The notes beneath the pieces were generated by a model that did no database searches, had not been told where the DNA came from, and saw only the letters and a list, made by a program, of their open reading frames with translations. DNA of 12,187 nt from Desulfobacteraceae bacterium (GTDB lineage Bacteria; Desulfobacterota; DSM-4660; Desulfatiglandales; HGW-15). The stretch is from positions 1 to 12,187 of the forward strand of contig RPPU01000070.1 in assembly GCA_003819975.1 (NCBI GenBank), written 5' to 3'. Below, piece by piece: positions 1-7,070 of the stretch. The translations under genes and the position numbers were made by a program. Numbering within the stretch: position 1 is the first letter of the stretch; each line of letters starts with the position of its first letter.

Positions 1-234
1 ATCCAGTGCAAAAAGGTTTATGGCAGCCGGCTGATTCAGAGTGATCAGCACAATATCGATGCCTTTCTTTTTAAGGGTAAATTCAATATTCTTAACTTGA
101 ATCACGATAGGCTTATCCGCGGGAGCAATGAGCGGCTGAGATTCCTGGGAAAAAGAGAGCGAGGTCAAGAGGATAAATAAAAGCCAGAACTGAAACCCGA
201 TTTTATTTATTTTTGCAAAGCGTATCCTGGACAA
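1..234 (-). CDS. Exported protein, N-terminal fragment, AMIN-like domain start (partial)
   Basis: An open frame of 78 codons runs off the left edge of the window, so only the N-terminus is visible. It begins with TTG at 234-232, preceded by an AAAGGA ribosome site at 248-243. The only nearby ATG (242-240) is in another frame and stops after 11 codons. Residues 2-11 carry Arg and Lys, residues 12-28 are hydrophobic (FWLLFILLTSLSF) and a Ser-Gln boundary follows near residue 29, so this is a signal peptide or membrane anchor. Residues 43-78 show alternating hydrophobic positions ending in LITLNQPAAINLFALD. That pattern resembles the beginning of an AMIN domain, a periplasmic beta-sandwich found in cell-wall amidases and pilus secretins. 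The AMIN call is inference from pattern only. The gene has its own promoter (287-315) and is separated from the kinase gene by an inverted-repeat element. Confidence 0.6.
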   Translation of the reverse strand, partial: MSRIRFAKINKIGFQFWLLFILLTSLSFSQESQPLIAPADKPIVIQVKNIEFTLKKKGIDIVLITLNQPAAINLFALD

Positions 235-286
235 AAATTCATTCCTTTAGCGGTTCCGGATGTTCAAAGGGGCTACTGAGCAATGG

Positions 287-315
287 AGTATAAAAAAACA
301 GGAAAGATATGTCAA
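287..315 (-). promoter_or_regulatory. Near-consensus sigma-70 promoter for the leftward exported-protein gene
   Basis: Read on the minus strand, a perfect -35 TTGACA (315-310) is followed by a 17-nt spacer and the -10 hexamer TATACT (292-287), five of six matches to consensus. Initiation would fall near 280, giving a leader of about 45 nt before the TTG start at 234. The promoter sits directly after the outer arm of the inverted repeat at 324-443, so it separates the leftward gene from the kinase transcription unit. Confidence 0.7.
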
Positions 316-323
316 ATAATAAA

Positions 324-443
324 GAGATCTCAACACGGTAAATTTGTTCTCCACATAAGTATCTGAGTTTACGTTCGGGGCGGAAAATTAAAACCTCGAT
401 ATTTTAGCGTTTTGCGGCAGAACAAATTTACCGTGGAGATCTC
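324..443. repeat. 120-bp inverted-repeat element (MITE-like or large hairpin)
   Basis: The arms 324-350 and 419-443 are complementary over 25 bp, with only a 2-nt bulge (AA at 332-333), around a 68-nt centre with no coding frame. The inner 17 bp (CACGGTAAATTTGTTCT against its complement at 419-435) can be read as terminal inverted repeats. The outer 8 bp, GAGATCTC, is itself palindromic and so also appears as a direct repeat at 324-331 and 436-443, as an 8-bp target-site duplication would. The right arm ends 2 bp from the stop codon of the kinase gene (446-448). On the minus strand the hairpin is followed by TTTATTATTT, so it may also help end the kinase transcript. I do not recognise the family. 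The inverted repeat is directly visible; its mobile origin is inference. Confidence 0.75.
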
Positions 444-445
444 AA

Positions 446-3334
446 TCAATGTTTGGTCAATTCGTTTTTAACGGCTAATCCGATCTTTTCAATAAGAAAC
501 GGTTTACCGATAAAGGCGCCGACACCCAGATGTTCCGCTTCTCTAACACGCTCGGTTTCGGAATAACCGCTGAAAATAATAGCTCGCTGCAATGGATTGA
601 CTAACCGCATTCTGCGAAATGTTTCCAGTCCGTCAATACCGGGATCCATCATCATATCCAAAAGCACCAGATCAACCTTATGATGAATCAGATATTCAAC
701 GGCATTTTCGCCGCTATCCATCGTATTAACGAAATAATTCAGTTTTTGCAGCATTTGGGCGGCTAGTTCCCGTTGGTCTTTTAAATCGTCCACCACTAAA
801 ATGGATTCGCCTTTGCCCATGTAGGCTTCCAAGGGCAGCCGGTCATTTATCGCAAGCAGCGCTTCCGGAGAAGCAGGGAAATAGAACGCAAAACGAGTGC
901 CCCGGCCCACTTTGCTTTGGATGTCAATATAGCCCTTATGATCTTTTACCGTACCCCAAACCACGGTCATGCCCAATCCCGTGCCGCTCCGGCCCATATT
1001 TTTTTTGGTGTAGAAAGGCTCGAATATTTTTTCTTTATCCGTTTCCGAAATACCGATACCGTTATCCGTAACCGTCAAGATGACGTAATTCCCTTCAGGA
1101 AGGTTATCTTTACCCACCAAAGTTTGGCTGGATACATGGCGGTTAATGGTTGCGATCCAGATAGTGCCGCCGTTAGGCATGGCTTCGGCGGCATTGGAAA
1201 CCAAGTTCGTCAGCGTCTTGGAAAGATGCACGGAAGAGCCTTTGATATTTTGCAGATTGGCATCGAGGTTCAAATCCACTTCAACATTCGGATGAAAGCG
1301 TTTTAATGTTTCATATTCAGGACTGTTTAAATACTCTTTAATGGTCAGATTCAGGTTGACCACCTCTTTGATCGGCACCCCCCGTCGGGCCAAGGTTAAG
1401 AGATCCAGCACAATGGCGGCCGCTCTTTCTCCAGCCTTTTTTACATTCACGATCGATTTTTTCAAAGGACTGTCTTTGGGCAAATCCAGCAACATAATCT
1501 CGGGATAGCCGATAATGCTGGCCAAAAGATTGTTGAGATCGTGCGCCACGCCGCCGGCCAAAGTCCCGATGATTTCCATTTTCTGGGCTTGCTGGAGCTG
1601 ACCTTCCAAAACTTGCTTCTCGCGGGCCGATTTTTTGAGGGCGGTGATATCATTGCCGATGGAAAGAATTTCATTAAGTTGACCCTCTTCAGTGAAAATC
1701 ATTTTATGGGTCCAGGTGATCCAGGCCTTATCGCCGTTTTTAAGAATGGTTTCCGTCTCGGTGGCCAATTGGTGATTGGGATCATTTCGCAAAAAATTCA
1801 ATAATTCTTCAAAATCGATTCGGCCGGCTTCATTGGTGGAAAAAACAGTTCCCAACGCATTGGCTCCGATAACATCTTTTGCAGTGAACCCAAAAAATCG
1901 CTGTGCAAATTCATTGAAAAAAGTGATTTCACCGTTTAGGTTCATACGCATAATAATACTGTTGGAGTTCTCAACCAGATCGCGGTATTTTTTCTCGCTT
2001 TCCTGCAATCGCTGGAAGGAAAGGGCGTTAATGATACTGATCGCCAATTGTGATGCGACTCCGTTAAGCAGATTCAGGTCGCTTTGGGTAAAAGGAGCCC
2101 TGATTTTCGGATTATCCACCGCCAATACGCCTAAAGGTCTTTGCTCATAAACAATAGGAACGCAAATAAGAGATCGAACACCCAATGTTTTTATTATTGC
2201 TTGGCTCCTCTCAGAGAATTCCTGAATATTTTTACCAATATCATCGATCATGAATGGCTTTTGCTCTTTAAATGCCAAGACAAAAGGTCCTTTCGAAGAA
2301 GGGTTATTTAGATGGAACTCGCTTTGTTCCAAAATCGATTTTTGTTCTTCATTGTAACCATAGCTGACAGCATAAACAAGACTGGCGCCATCTTTATTCG
2401 CAAGCATAATCAAGCCGCGTTCAAAGCTAAGACGTCGCTCTATTATTACGATCACTCTGTGTATTAAATCGTCAATACTCATGATGGCGGATATAGCCTG
2501 GCCGATTTCATGAATGAGTAAGGCGTTTTCATGGCGAATATTGATCTCGTCCAATAAATCTTTGGCAGCATTGCCTTGGGTTTTGATTATGTTGATTAAT
2601 TCGCGTTTTTCAAGGTGGCCGGCATACATGGCGACGACGGTAATGATGATAATCAACGACAGATTCAGATCCAACCAAAGAGGAATGGATAAAAATGGAA
2701 AAAAGCAGAAAGAAATTATACTGCAAAATAAAAAAGAGAAATTCCGCAAACGTTTCCAGAGCAAAGAAGGAGAGTTTTTCCAGCTGATAATATACCGGCA
2801 ACATTTATCGCCTTTATGAATGCATTCAGGATGATCTACTTTGGCAAATTCATTGGTGAACCACTTTGCCAAAGCCTCAAAGCTGCCCATGCGGTTTTCG
2901 CATTGATAAGGTTTTTCATTTACATTAATGGACGGCTTGGAGGTTATTTCAACTTTATTGATAGCCAATCGGTTCGATTTGATCAGGGCTCCGCGGCTGA
3001 GGGTCGGGTAAATTTTTTCCATCAAAAGATAGACGGAGGCAATATTCATTAAACCGATCATATATTGCTTGGCAGTCCCCAGCGCCTTGGAGGATGAGGC
3101 AAACCGGCCGACCTCTCTTGATATATTGGGATCGCCTGTTTTTTCAACTAAAATGTCATGCAAAAGATCGGCGTTTTGTTGTGTAAACCAAAACCCGGAA
3201 TCATTAATTTGATAAATAGTTAATTTTGAATAGGTCAAAATTGAATCGATATCCAAACTCGGATAAGCGGTCCGCAAATATTCAATGTAATTTTTAATCA
3301 GGCGGCTGTTATATAATGGAATTTCAATATCCAT
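446..3334 (-). CDS. Membrane hybrid histidine kinase (V4R-like, 2 TM, GAF, PAS, HisKA, HATPase, REC)
   Basis: This 962-aa sensor kinase probably autophosphorylates on His and passes the phosphate to its own receiver. Residues 1-190 form a soluble sensor that ends in a V4R-like cysteine motif (C171 HKGD C178 C179), a small-molecule sensing fold. Two hydrophobic segments follow (about 199-220 and 223-239), then a GAF domain (about 265-440) and a PAS domain (about 447-568). The HisKA region has the phospho-acceptor H598 in GGVAHDLNN. The HATPase has its N box at N710/N714, its G1 motif at DNGIG 757-761 and its G2 motif at GTGLG 784-788. The receiver (about 843-962) has D849 and D850, phospho-acceptor D893, S922 and K944. 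All key residues are present. Both sensor and output domains appear cytoplasmic, with a membrane hairpin between. The ATG start has no clear ribosome site; the 34-nt gap from the upstream gene suggests coupling. No DNA-binding regulator is adjacent, so the final output is unknown. Confidence 0.93.
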   Translation of the reverse strand: MDIEIPLYNSRLIKNYIEYLRTAYPSLDIDSILTYSKLTIYQINDSGFWFTQQNADLLHDILVEKTGDPNISREVGRFASSSKALGTAKQYMIGLMNIASVYLLMEKIYPTLSRGALIKSNRLAINKVEITSKPSINVNEKPYQCENRMGSFEALAKWFTNEFAKVDHPECIHKGDKCCRYIISWKNSPSLLWKRLRNFSFLFCSIISFCFFPFLSIPLWLDLNLSLIIIITVVAMYAGHLEKRELINIIKTQGNAAKDLLDEINIRHENALLIHEIGQAISAIMSIDDLIHRVIVIIERRLSFERGLIMLANKDGASLVYAVSYGYNEEQKSILEQSEFHLNNPSSKGPFVLAFKEQKPFMIDDIGKNIQEFSERSQAIIKTLGVRSLICVPIVYEQRPLGVLAVDNPKIRAPFTQSDLNLLNGVASQLAISIINALSFQRLQESEKKYRDLVENSNSIIMRMNLNGEITFFNEFAQRFFGFTAKDVIGANALGTVFSTNEAGRIDFEELLNFLRNDPNHQLATETETILKNGDKAWITWTHKMIFTEEGQLNEILSIGNDITALKKSAREKQVLEGQLQQAQKMEIIGTLAGGVAHDLNNLLASIIGYPEIMLLDLPKDSPLKKSIVNVKKAGERAAAIVLDLLTLARRGVPIKEVVNLNLTIKEYLNSPEYETLKRFHPNVEVDLNLDANLQNIKGSSVHLSKTLTNLVSNAAEAMPNGGTIWIATINRHVSSQTLVGKDNLPEGNYVILTVTDNGIGISETDKEKIFEPFYTKKNMGRSGTGLGMTVVWGTVKDHKGYIDIQSKVGRGTRFAFYFPASPEALLAINDRLPLEAYMGKGESILVVDDLKDQRELAAQMLQKLNYFVNTMDSGENAVEYLIHHKVDLVLLDMMMDPGIDGLETFRRMRLVNPLQRAIIFSGYSETERVREAEHLGVGAFIGKPFLIEKIGLAVKNELTKH

Positions 3335-3368
3335 AGTCTGAAAACTCGAATGATGGTTTAATTTTATA

Positions 3369-5438
3369 TTAATTCCAATAAGTTATTCTGTATCTTTCCT
3401 GCATGTGCACGGCCAGACGGTAAAAATGTGAGGCTTTGCAAATCCAAATCGCGTATTGTTTCTTGCACGGAATCTTTTGCATTATAATATAATCAAAAGG
3501 ATAAATCAAAACAGGAATTTGTCCCGTACGGTATCGGTGCATTAATTGCGAAAGGGCATTGGTAAGAATTTTCCACGGTACTAATTTCGTTTTAAGGATG
3601 ATAACTTTAATATTATTTAATAGATCAGACATATTTAAACCGGAATTGGATAGATCCAGAAGAAGAATTGCATACGGTTCGCCATTATAGCACAAGCTAA
3701 ATTTTTTTAATTTTCGAAATAATCCCAATTGTTCATATACTGATTCAAGAGGTTGCCGGTCCAAATCGGTTTTGTCCAGATCCATGGCTTTTAATAACAA
3801 ACCGCCGGATGTTTTTTGATAGAAATCGGACAATAAATTCAGGTCCGCGGTATCGGCCGAACGAAGCGACCATTCGGTATTCAGCGGCGAATAAATAGTC
3901 GGCAAAAGTTTCTCAAAGTAGCCCCAGAGATCCATGGAACATATTCCGGGATCGGCTTGATTGCGACAAAACCCGCCAAAAACCCTTTCCGGAAATTTAT
4001 TATCCGGCCTAAAATAAGCCATCAAAAAATCGGTGTTCAAAGACGGTAAACGATGCATATCAATAAAATAGTGCAGAATATGCTTTACAAGCAGAAAACC
4101 AACCGGTTTGTTATCGGTCACTTTTGCCGCATGATGATGGATCAACCATGTTTTTTCATAGGCACGCACCATAGAAAGATGACCGCAAAGAAAGTTGTTT
4201 TTTTGATAAGTAAGATGGCACGCAACCTCTTTATCTCCTTGATAGAGGAGTTGGTATGTTTTCTTTATATCGTTCTTAATGGATTTCATATGAAGATATT
4301 TTTTCGGATATATAAAATTGATTTTAAAGAAAAAATCCCACAAAACATCCATATCCATTCGATTATTCAGATAAACATTGCCATCAAGCGCATGATTTAG
4401 CATTTTTTGCAGGCGATTATAGTTGGGCATGTCCATATCCGAGATCGAAAATCCGCATCGGACAATATGATTATTTTCAAGCCGGCAATAAACGGTCTTT
4501 GCGGAACATTGCAGTGAAAACAGATCTGAAAATTGTATACGTAGGTCCGGTATGGCCATGCCTTCCATGAAAACGCTCTCTTCTTCATTTTCACATACGG
4601 AAAATCCGGCGGAAGAAATATCCGCTATTTCGAAATGAAATCGTTTTTGAAGAAGAGGATGCAGAAAATCCGCCGAAGGAGCGGGGCTGAAGCGCAGGCG
4701 TGGATTTCGAAATTGACGTTTGTTGGGCGCAATCGGATTTGAATTCTGAACGAATTTTAGAACTATTTCTCTATCGTCTCGGTGCGGGTTAACGGTCTCG
4801 CGGATCGAATAACACAGACACGAATGGCATAATTCCATGCCGTGATAAAATGAAATACATATGGGAGCGTCCTTGCTGAAGCGGAATTCCATCGATGATT
4901 TGATTCTTACGCGGCAATCAAAAGAACTGAATTCCAATAAAAGGCCCCGGCTTATTTGGGCGTCCTGCAATAAGGCGACATGAACGGCGCCGCGGCAAAG
5001 ATGACGTCTGATTTGGCGTTGATTGACCTCGTACCCGGCATCGGGCAGATGAATCACAAAATGCTTGTTTTCTTGGGAGATCAAAAATGTCGGCATTAAA
5101 GCCAAATTCTTGCCGTCATCTATTGCGAGATGGGTTAATTGATGGGTCCGGTTGTTAAAAGCGGAATCCGTTTTATCTGAAAAAGAACAGGCGACGGTCG
5201 TTTCGGTGCAAAATTTTATTTTTGCCCGAAGCAACATTTTTTCTTGAGTATGGATATCTTGAAAGAAGATCTGGAAAGCGTCGCCGGTAAAGTGAAGCTG
5301 ATTGAGTTTATTGACGATATCTTGTTGGTCGATCGGCCTGACGTGTTTCGGATCGTTCAGGATTTCTTTGTTTTCAAACGGCCAATCCCATAACCATTCG
5401 CTATATGGGTCATGCCTTAGAACATTCTCTCCCATCAT
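3369..5438 (-). CDS. Tandem PilZ-like protein with GNAT-like C-terminal half
   Basis: A 689-aa protein that I cannot match to a named family. Residues 40-130 resemble a YcgR-N-like leading domain. Residues 131-230 look like a first PilZ domain, with R141-xxx-R145 but a degenerate second motif (EFSSFDC, 169-175). Residues 238-350 look like a second PilZ domain, with a canonical D273-x-S275-xx-G278 motif but an altered arginine motif (KRQFRNPR, where the RxxxR spacing is lost). PilZ domains bind cyclic di-GMP, and here each copy keeps a different half of the binding motif. Residues 390-500 and 520-685 have the strand/helix texture of GNAT acyltransferase folds, for example HHHAAK at 434-439 and the segment ending VLIYPFDY at 643-650, possibly as a tandem pair. 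The enzyme call is weak. There are no signal peptide or membrane segments. The start is ATGATG at 5438-5433 behind a strong AAGGAGGT site (5449-5442). The first ATG is only 5 nt from GGAGG, so the second may be used. Confidence 0.75.
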   Translation of the reverse strand: MMGENVLRHDPYSEWLWDWPFENKEILNDPKHVRPIDQQDIVNKLNQLHFTGDAFQIFFQDIHTQEKMLLRAKIKFCTETTVACSFSDKTDSAFNNRTHQLTHLAIDDGKNLALMPTFLISQENKHFVIHLPDAGYEVNQRQIRRHLCRGAVHVALLQDAQISRGLLLEFSSFDCRVRIKSSMEFRFSKDAPICISFYHGMELCHSCLCYSIRETVNPHRDDREIVLKFVQNSNPIAPNKRQFRNPRLRFSPAPSADFLHPLLQKRFHFEIADISSAGFSVCENEEESVFMEGMAIPDLRIQFSDLFSLQCSAKTVYCRLENNHIVRCGFSISDMDMPNYNRLQKMLNHALDGNVYLNNRMDMDVLWDFFFKINFIYPKKYLHMKSIKNDIKKTYQLLYQGDKEVACHLTYQKNNFLCGHLSMVRAYEKTWLIHHHAAKVTDNKPVGFLLVKHILHYFIDMHRLPSLNTDFLMAYFRPDNKFPERVFGGFCRNQADPGICSMDLWGYFEKLLPTIYSPLNTEWSLRSADTADLNLLSDFYQKTSGGLLLKAMDLDKTDLDRQPLESVYEQLGLFRKLKKFSLCYNGEPYAILLLDLSNSGLNMSDLLNNIKVIILKTKLVPWKILTNALSQLMHRYRTGQIPVLIYPFDYIIMQKIPCKKQYAIWICKASHFYRLAVHMQERYRITYWN

Positions 5439-5542
5439 TGCTACCTCCTTTCTTCAATATTCCGCAATCCGTTGCTATTAAAGACAGGTGGTCGATTCGG
5501 TTTCAGATGAACTAGGGTGTCAAAAATTCATTCCGATCAAGT

Positions 5543-6421
5543 TTATAAAATATCCGCGATAAATTCCTCTTTTGAATAATGACGGTAACGTTCCATATCG
5601 TGCAAATGCAAAGCGTCTCTTGCAAACGAAAGTACTTTATCATAATCGAAAAATAAATTCATCTGCTTATAGCAATCCGCAAACAATCTTTTCGGCCGAT
5701 AGGATTTGTATTTGCATTCGACGATCGATAAAGGTATTTGCTTTTCTTGAACGAATTTGACAATTTCGGGGTCATTGTATTTCAGCAGCGGTTTAAAGAT
5801 GGAATAGCCTTCTTTCATGACAAGGTATGGATAAAAACGTTGAGACGTTTGCACGAAACGATCCTGCAATTTTTTTCCGCCGATTGTTGGAGAGGTTTCC
5901 GATGTGCGCGATGATAAGCTCGAAAACAACAACTGCTCCAGTGAATAACTCACGAGGTCCCATAAAGTGAATCCGACAATGATAACCACCGAATCGAGTT
6001 TTTTAAAATTTCGATCTAAAAACTCCAAAAAATGTTCTCTTTTTCTTTGATGGCAAACAATACAGGGATTCAAACCGTCTTTTCGCGCAAGCTCAAATTC
6101 ATCATCCGTGTGATCAAGCGTATGCCAATTGATTTTCACGCCCCTTGCATTCCAATAGCGATCTAATTTGAAGCTTTCTTCCGCGGTAAACACATGCACC
6201 GGAAATAAAAAAGCGTGCGTCTGAAAGGTGAAAGAGAATTCTTTACCGGCTTGTATGAGAAATTCCAAAATGATCGAGCAGTCTTTGCCTCCGGTAAAGG
6301 CTATCAAAACCTCTTTTTGGGGAAAAGTCTCCAAAATGGATCGATTTTCGTTTTTCCAGCTTTCATAACTGAGATCCACTGTGACCTCATGATCCTTTGC
6401 CAGAATTCGATTAAGCTGCAT
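5543..6421 (-). CDS. PP-loop ATP-pyrophosphatase, TtcA/TilS-like, unknown substrate
   Basis: A 292-aa member of the N-type (PP-loop) ATP-pyrophosphatase fold, enzymes that adenylate a substrate carbonyl and release pyrophosphate during thiolation or amidation of tRNA or small molecules. The PP-loop is AFTGGKDCS (41-49), a variant of SGGKDS with Thr first and Cys in place of the last Ser. C120-xx-C123 is followed by HQRKREHFLEFL, and a third cysteine lies at C236 (VECKYKSYRPKR). This spacing recalls the three cysteines that hold an iron-sulfur cluster in TtcA-type tRNA thiolases. The usual GHHxDD segment is replaced by GFTLWDLVSYSLEQLL (150-165), which keeps D155 and E162 but lacks the histidines, so it is not an ordinary TtcA. 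The ATG at 6421 has AAAGGA about 12 nt upstream, a long spacing. The next gene begins 104 nt downstream. Fold is confident; substrate is unknown. Confidence 0.85.
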   Translation of the reverse strand: MQLNRILAKDHEVTVDLSYESWKNENRSILETFPQKEVLIAFTGGKDCSIILEFLIQAGKEFSFTFQTHAFLFPVHVFTAEESFKLDRYWNARGVKINWHTLDHTDDEFELARKDGLNPCIVCHQRKREHFLEFLDRNFKKLDSVVIIVGFTLWDLVSYSLEQLLFSSLSSRTSETSPTIGGKKLQDRFVQTSQRFYPYLVMKEGYSIFKPLLKYNDPEIVKFVQEKQIPLSIVECKYKSYRPKRLFADCYKQMNLFFDYDKVLSFARDALHLHDMERYRHYSKEEFIADIL

Positions 6422-6878
6422 CTTTATTTGGTTTCCTTTATGAATTTGGTGGATCTGATTAAACCATTTCTCTGAATTACACTGGTTTTATTTTTTTAGT
6501 TTTAAGTTTAATATTAATGTTATTTAAGCTAAATATAATACATTTTAAAAATATAAATATTATTTTTATTAACAATTAATTTATTCTAATGTAATATCTT
6601 TCATCTATGTAAATGATTTAATTATTCTAACTTTAAATAATCTCATGCATAATTAATCAGATTGTATTATAGAAAAGTATATGAGAATGACAATTGTGTG
6701 TCAATAAGCAAATCATATACCATATCTTGTTAATGTTATGGGGTTCTCTAAATAGTGACCTTTTTAGAAATTTTCTGTTTGTATATGGCCGGTTTTAAAG
6801 GGGGACTCCTAATTGAAAAGATGAATTTAATGTTTTTTAGACCCAATTTCTTTCTTGGGAATCGCTATTTTTATAAAA

Positions 6879-6915
6879 ATGCAAATTTTATCAATGAAGT
6901 ATCAAATATTTGCAT
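6879..6915. promoter_or_regulatory. 8-bp inverted repeat upstream of the oppA promoter, possible operator
   Basis: ATGCAAAT (6879-6886) and ATTTGCAT (6908-6915) are perfect inverted copies separated by 21 nt, so arm centres are 29 bp apart, close to three helical turns. The pair ends 27 bp before the proposed -35 of oppA, a usual place for an activator site. In such A+T-rich DNA a chance match is quite possible. Confidence 0.3.
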
Positions 6916-6942
6916 GATTCAGAGTCATTTAATAAAAAAAAC

Positions 6943-6970
6943 TTGATATTCATAAAAAACCAACTATAAA
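6943..6970 (+). promoter_or_regulatory. Probable sigma-70 promoter of the opp operon
   Basis: TTGATA (6943-6948) and TATAAA (6965-6970) each match the -35 and -10 consensus at five of six positions and are 16 nt apart. Initiation near 6977 would leave a leader of about 95 nt containing the palindrome at 7019-7040 and the strong ribosome site before oppA. The A+T-rich setting lowers certainty. Confidence 0.5.
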
Positions 6971-7018
6971 TAGGCACTAGTTTGTATAGGATCTCTCTCT
7001 AATTAATTTGAGTTTCGA

Positions 7019-7040
7019 TTTGTTCCCTTAGGGAAACAAA
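7019..7040 (+). promoter_or_regulatory. Palindrome in the oppA leader, operator or mRNA hairpin
   Basis: TTCCCT (7023-7028) and AGGGAA (7030-7035) are perfect inverted copies around one T. The outer flanks TTTG and CAAA continue the pairing with a single bulged A. It stands about 20 nt before the GGAGGG ribosome site of oppA and about 45 nt downstream of the proposed start of transcription. It could be a repressor operator or a 5' stabilising hairpin; the sequence cannot tell these apart. Confidence 0.45.
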
Positions 7041-7070
7041 ATGGCATATATCTTTTAAAAGGAGGGAAGT

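Larger units (their letters stand above)
6422..7070. other. Long A+T-rich divergent intergenic region
   Basis: This 649-bp stretch separates the leftward PP-loop gene from the rightward opp operon. By eye 6480-6720 is extremely rich in A and T, far more than either flanking gene. It holds the likely oppA promoter (6943-6970), an 8-bp inverted repeat (6879-6915), a leader palindrome (7019-7040) and the oppA ribosome site AAAAGGAGGG (7057-7066). A leftward promoter for the PP-loop gene must lie here or nearby, but the composition gives too many weak -10 matches to choose one. I see no tRNA, CRISPR or convincing small gene. Confidence 0.7.

Noticed and set aside
207..242. Leftward 11-codon ATG frame overlapping the TTG start of the exported protein
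   Set aside because: It could be a leader peptide, but the same ribosome site fits the TTG at 234, which opens a long frame with a signal peptide, so the short frame is most simply chance.
917..1306. Rightward 129-codon frame inside the histidine kinase
   Set aside because: It is antisense to the HATPase domain, whose catalytic motifs are intact on the other strand.
2514..2819. Rightward 101-codon frame inside the kinase gene
   Set aside because: It is antisense to the membrane hairpin and coiled region of the kinase and its Lys-rich end mirrors Phe/Leu codons of the membrane segments.
5490..5523. Perfect leftward TTGACA (5523-5518) upstream of the PilZ/GNAT gene
   Set aside because: No acceptable -10 lies 16-18 nt downstream (best is CCGAAT), so an independent promoter is not supported by sequence alone.
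6842..6859. CCCAA/TTGGG 5-bp hairpin in the intergenic region
   Set aside because: The stem is short, the loop is 8 nt and there is no T tract or conserved context, so it is likely chance.
6755..6946. Rightward 63-codon frame starting with GTG in the A+T-rich intergenic region
   Set aside because: It has no good ribosome site at its start, its residues are dominated by Phe, Asn, Lys and Ile as expected from A+T-rich random DNA, and it overlaps the inverted repeat and the proposed oppA promoter.
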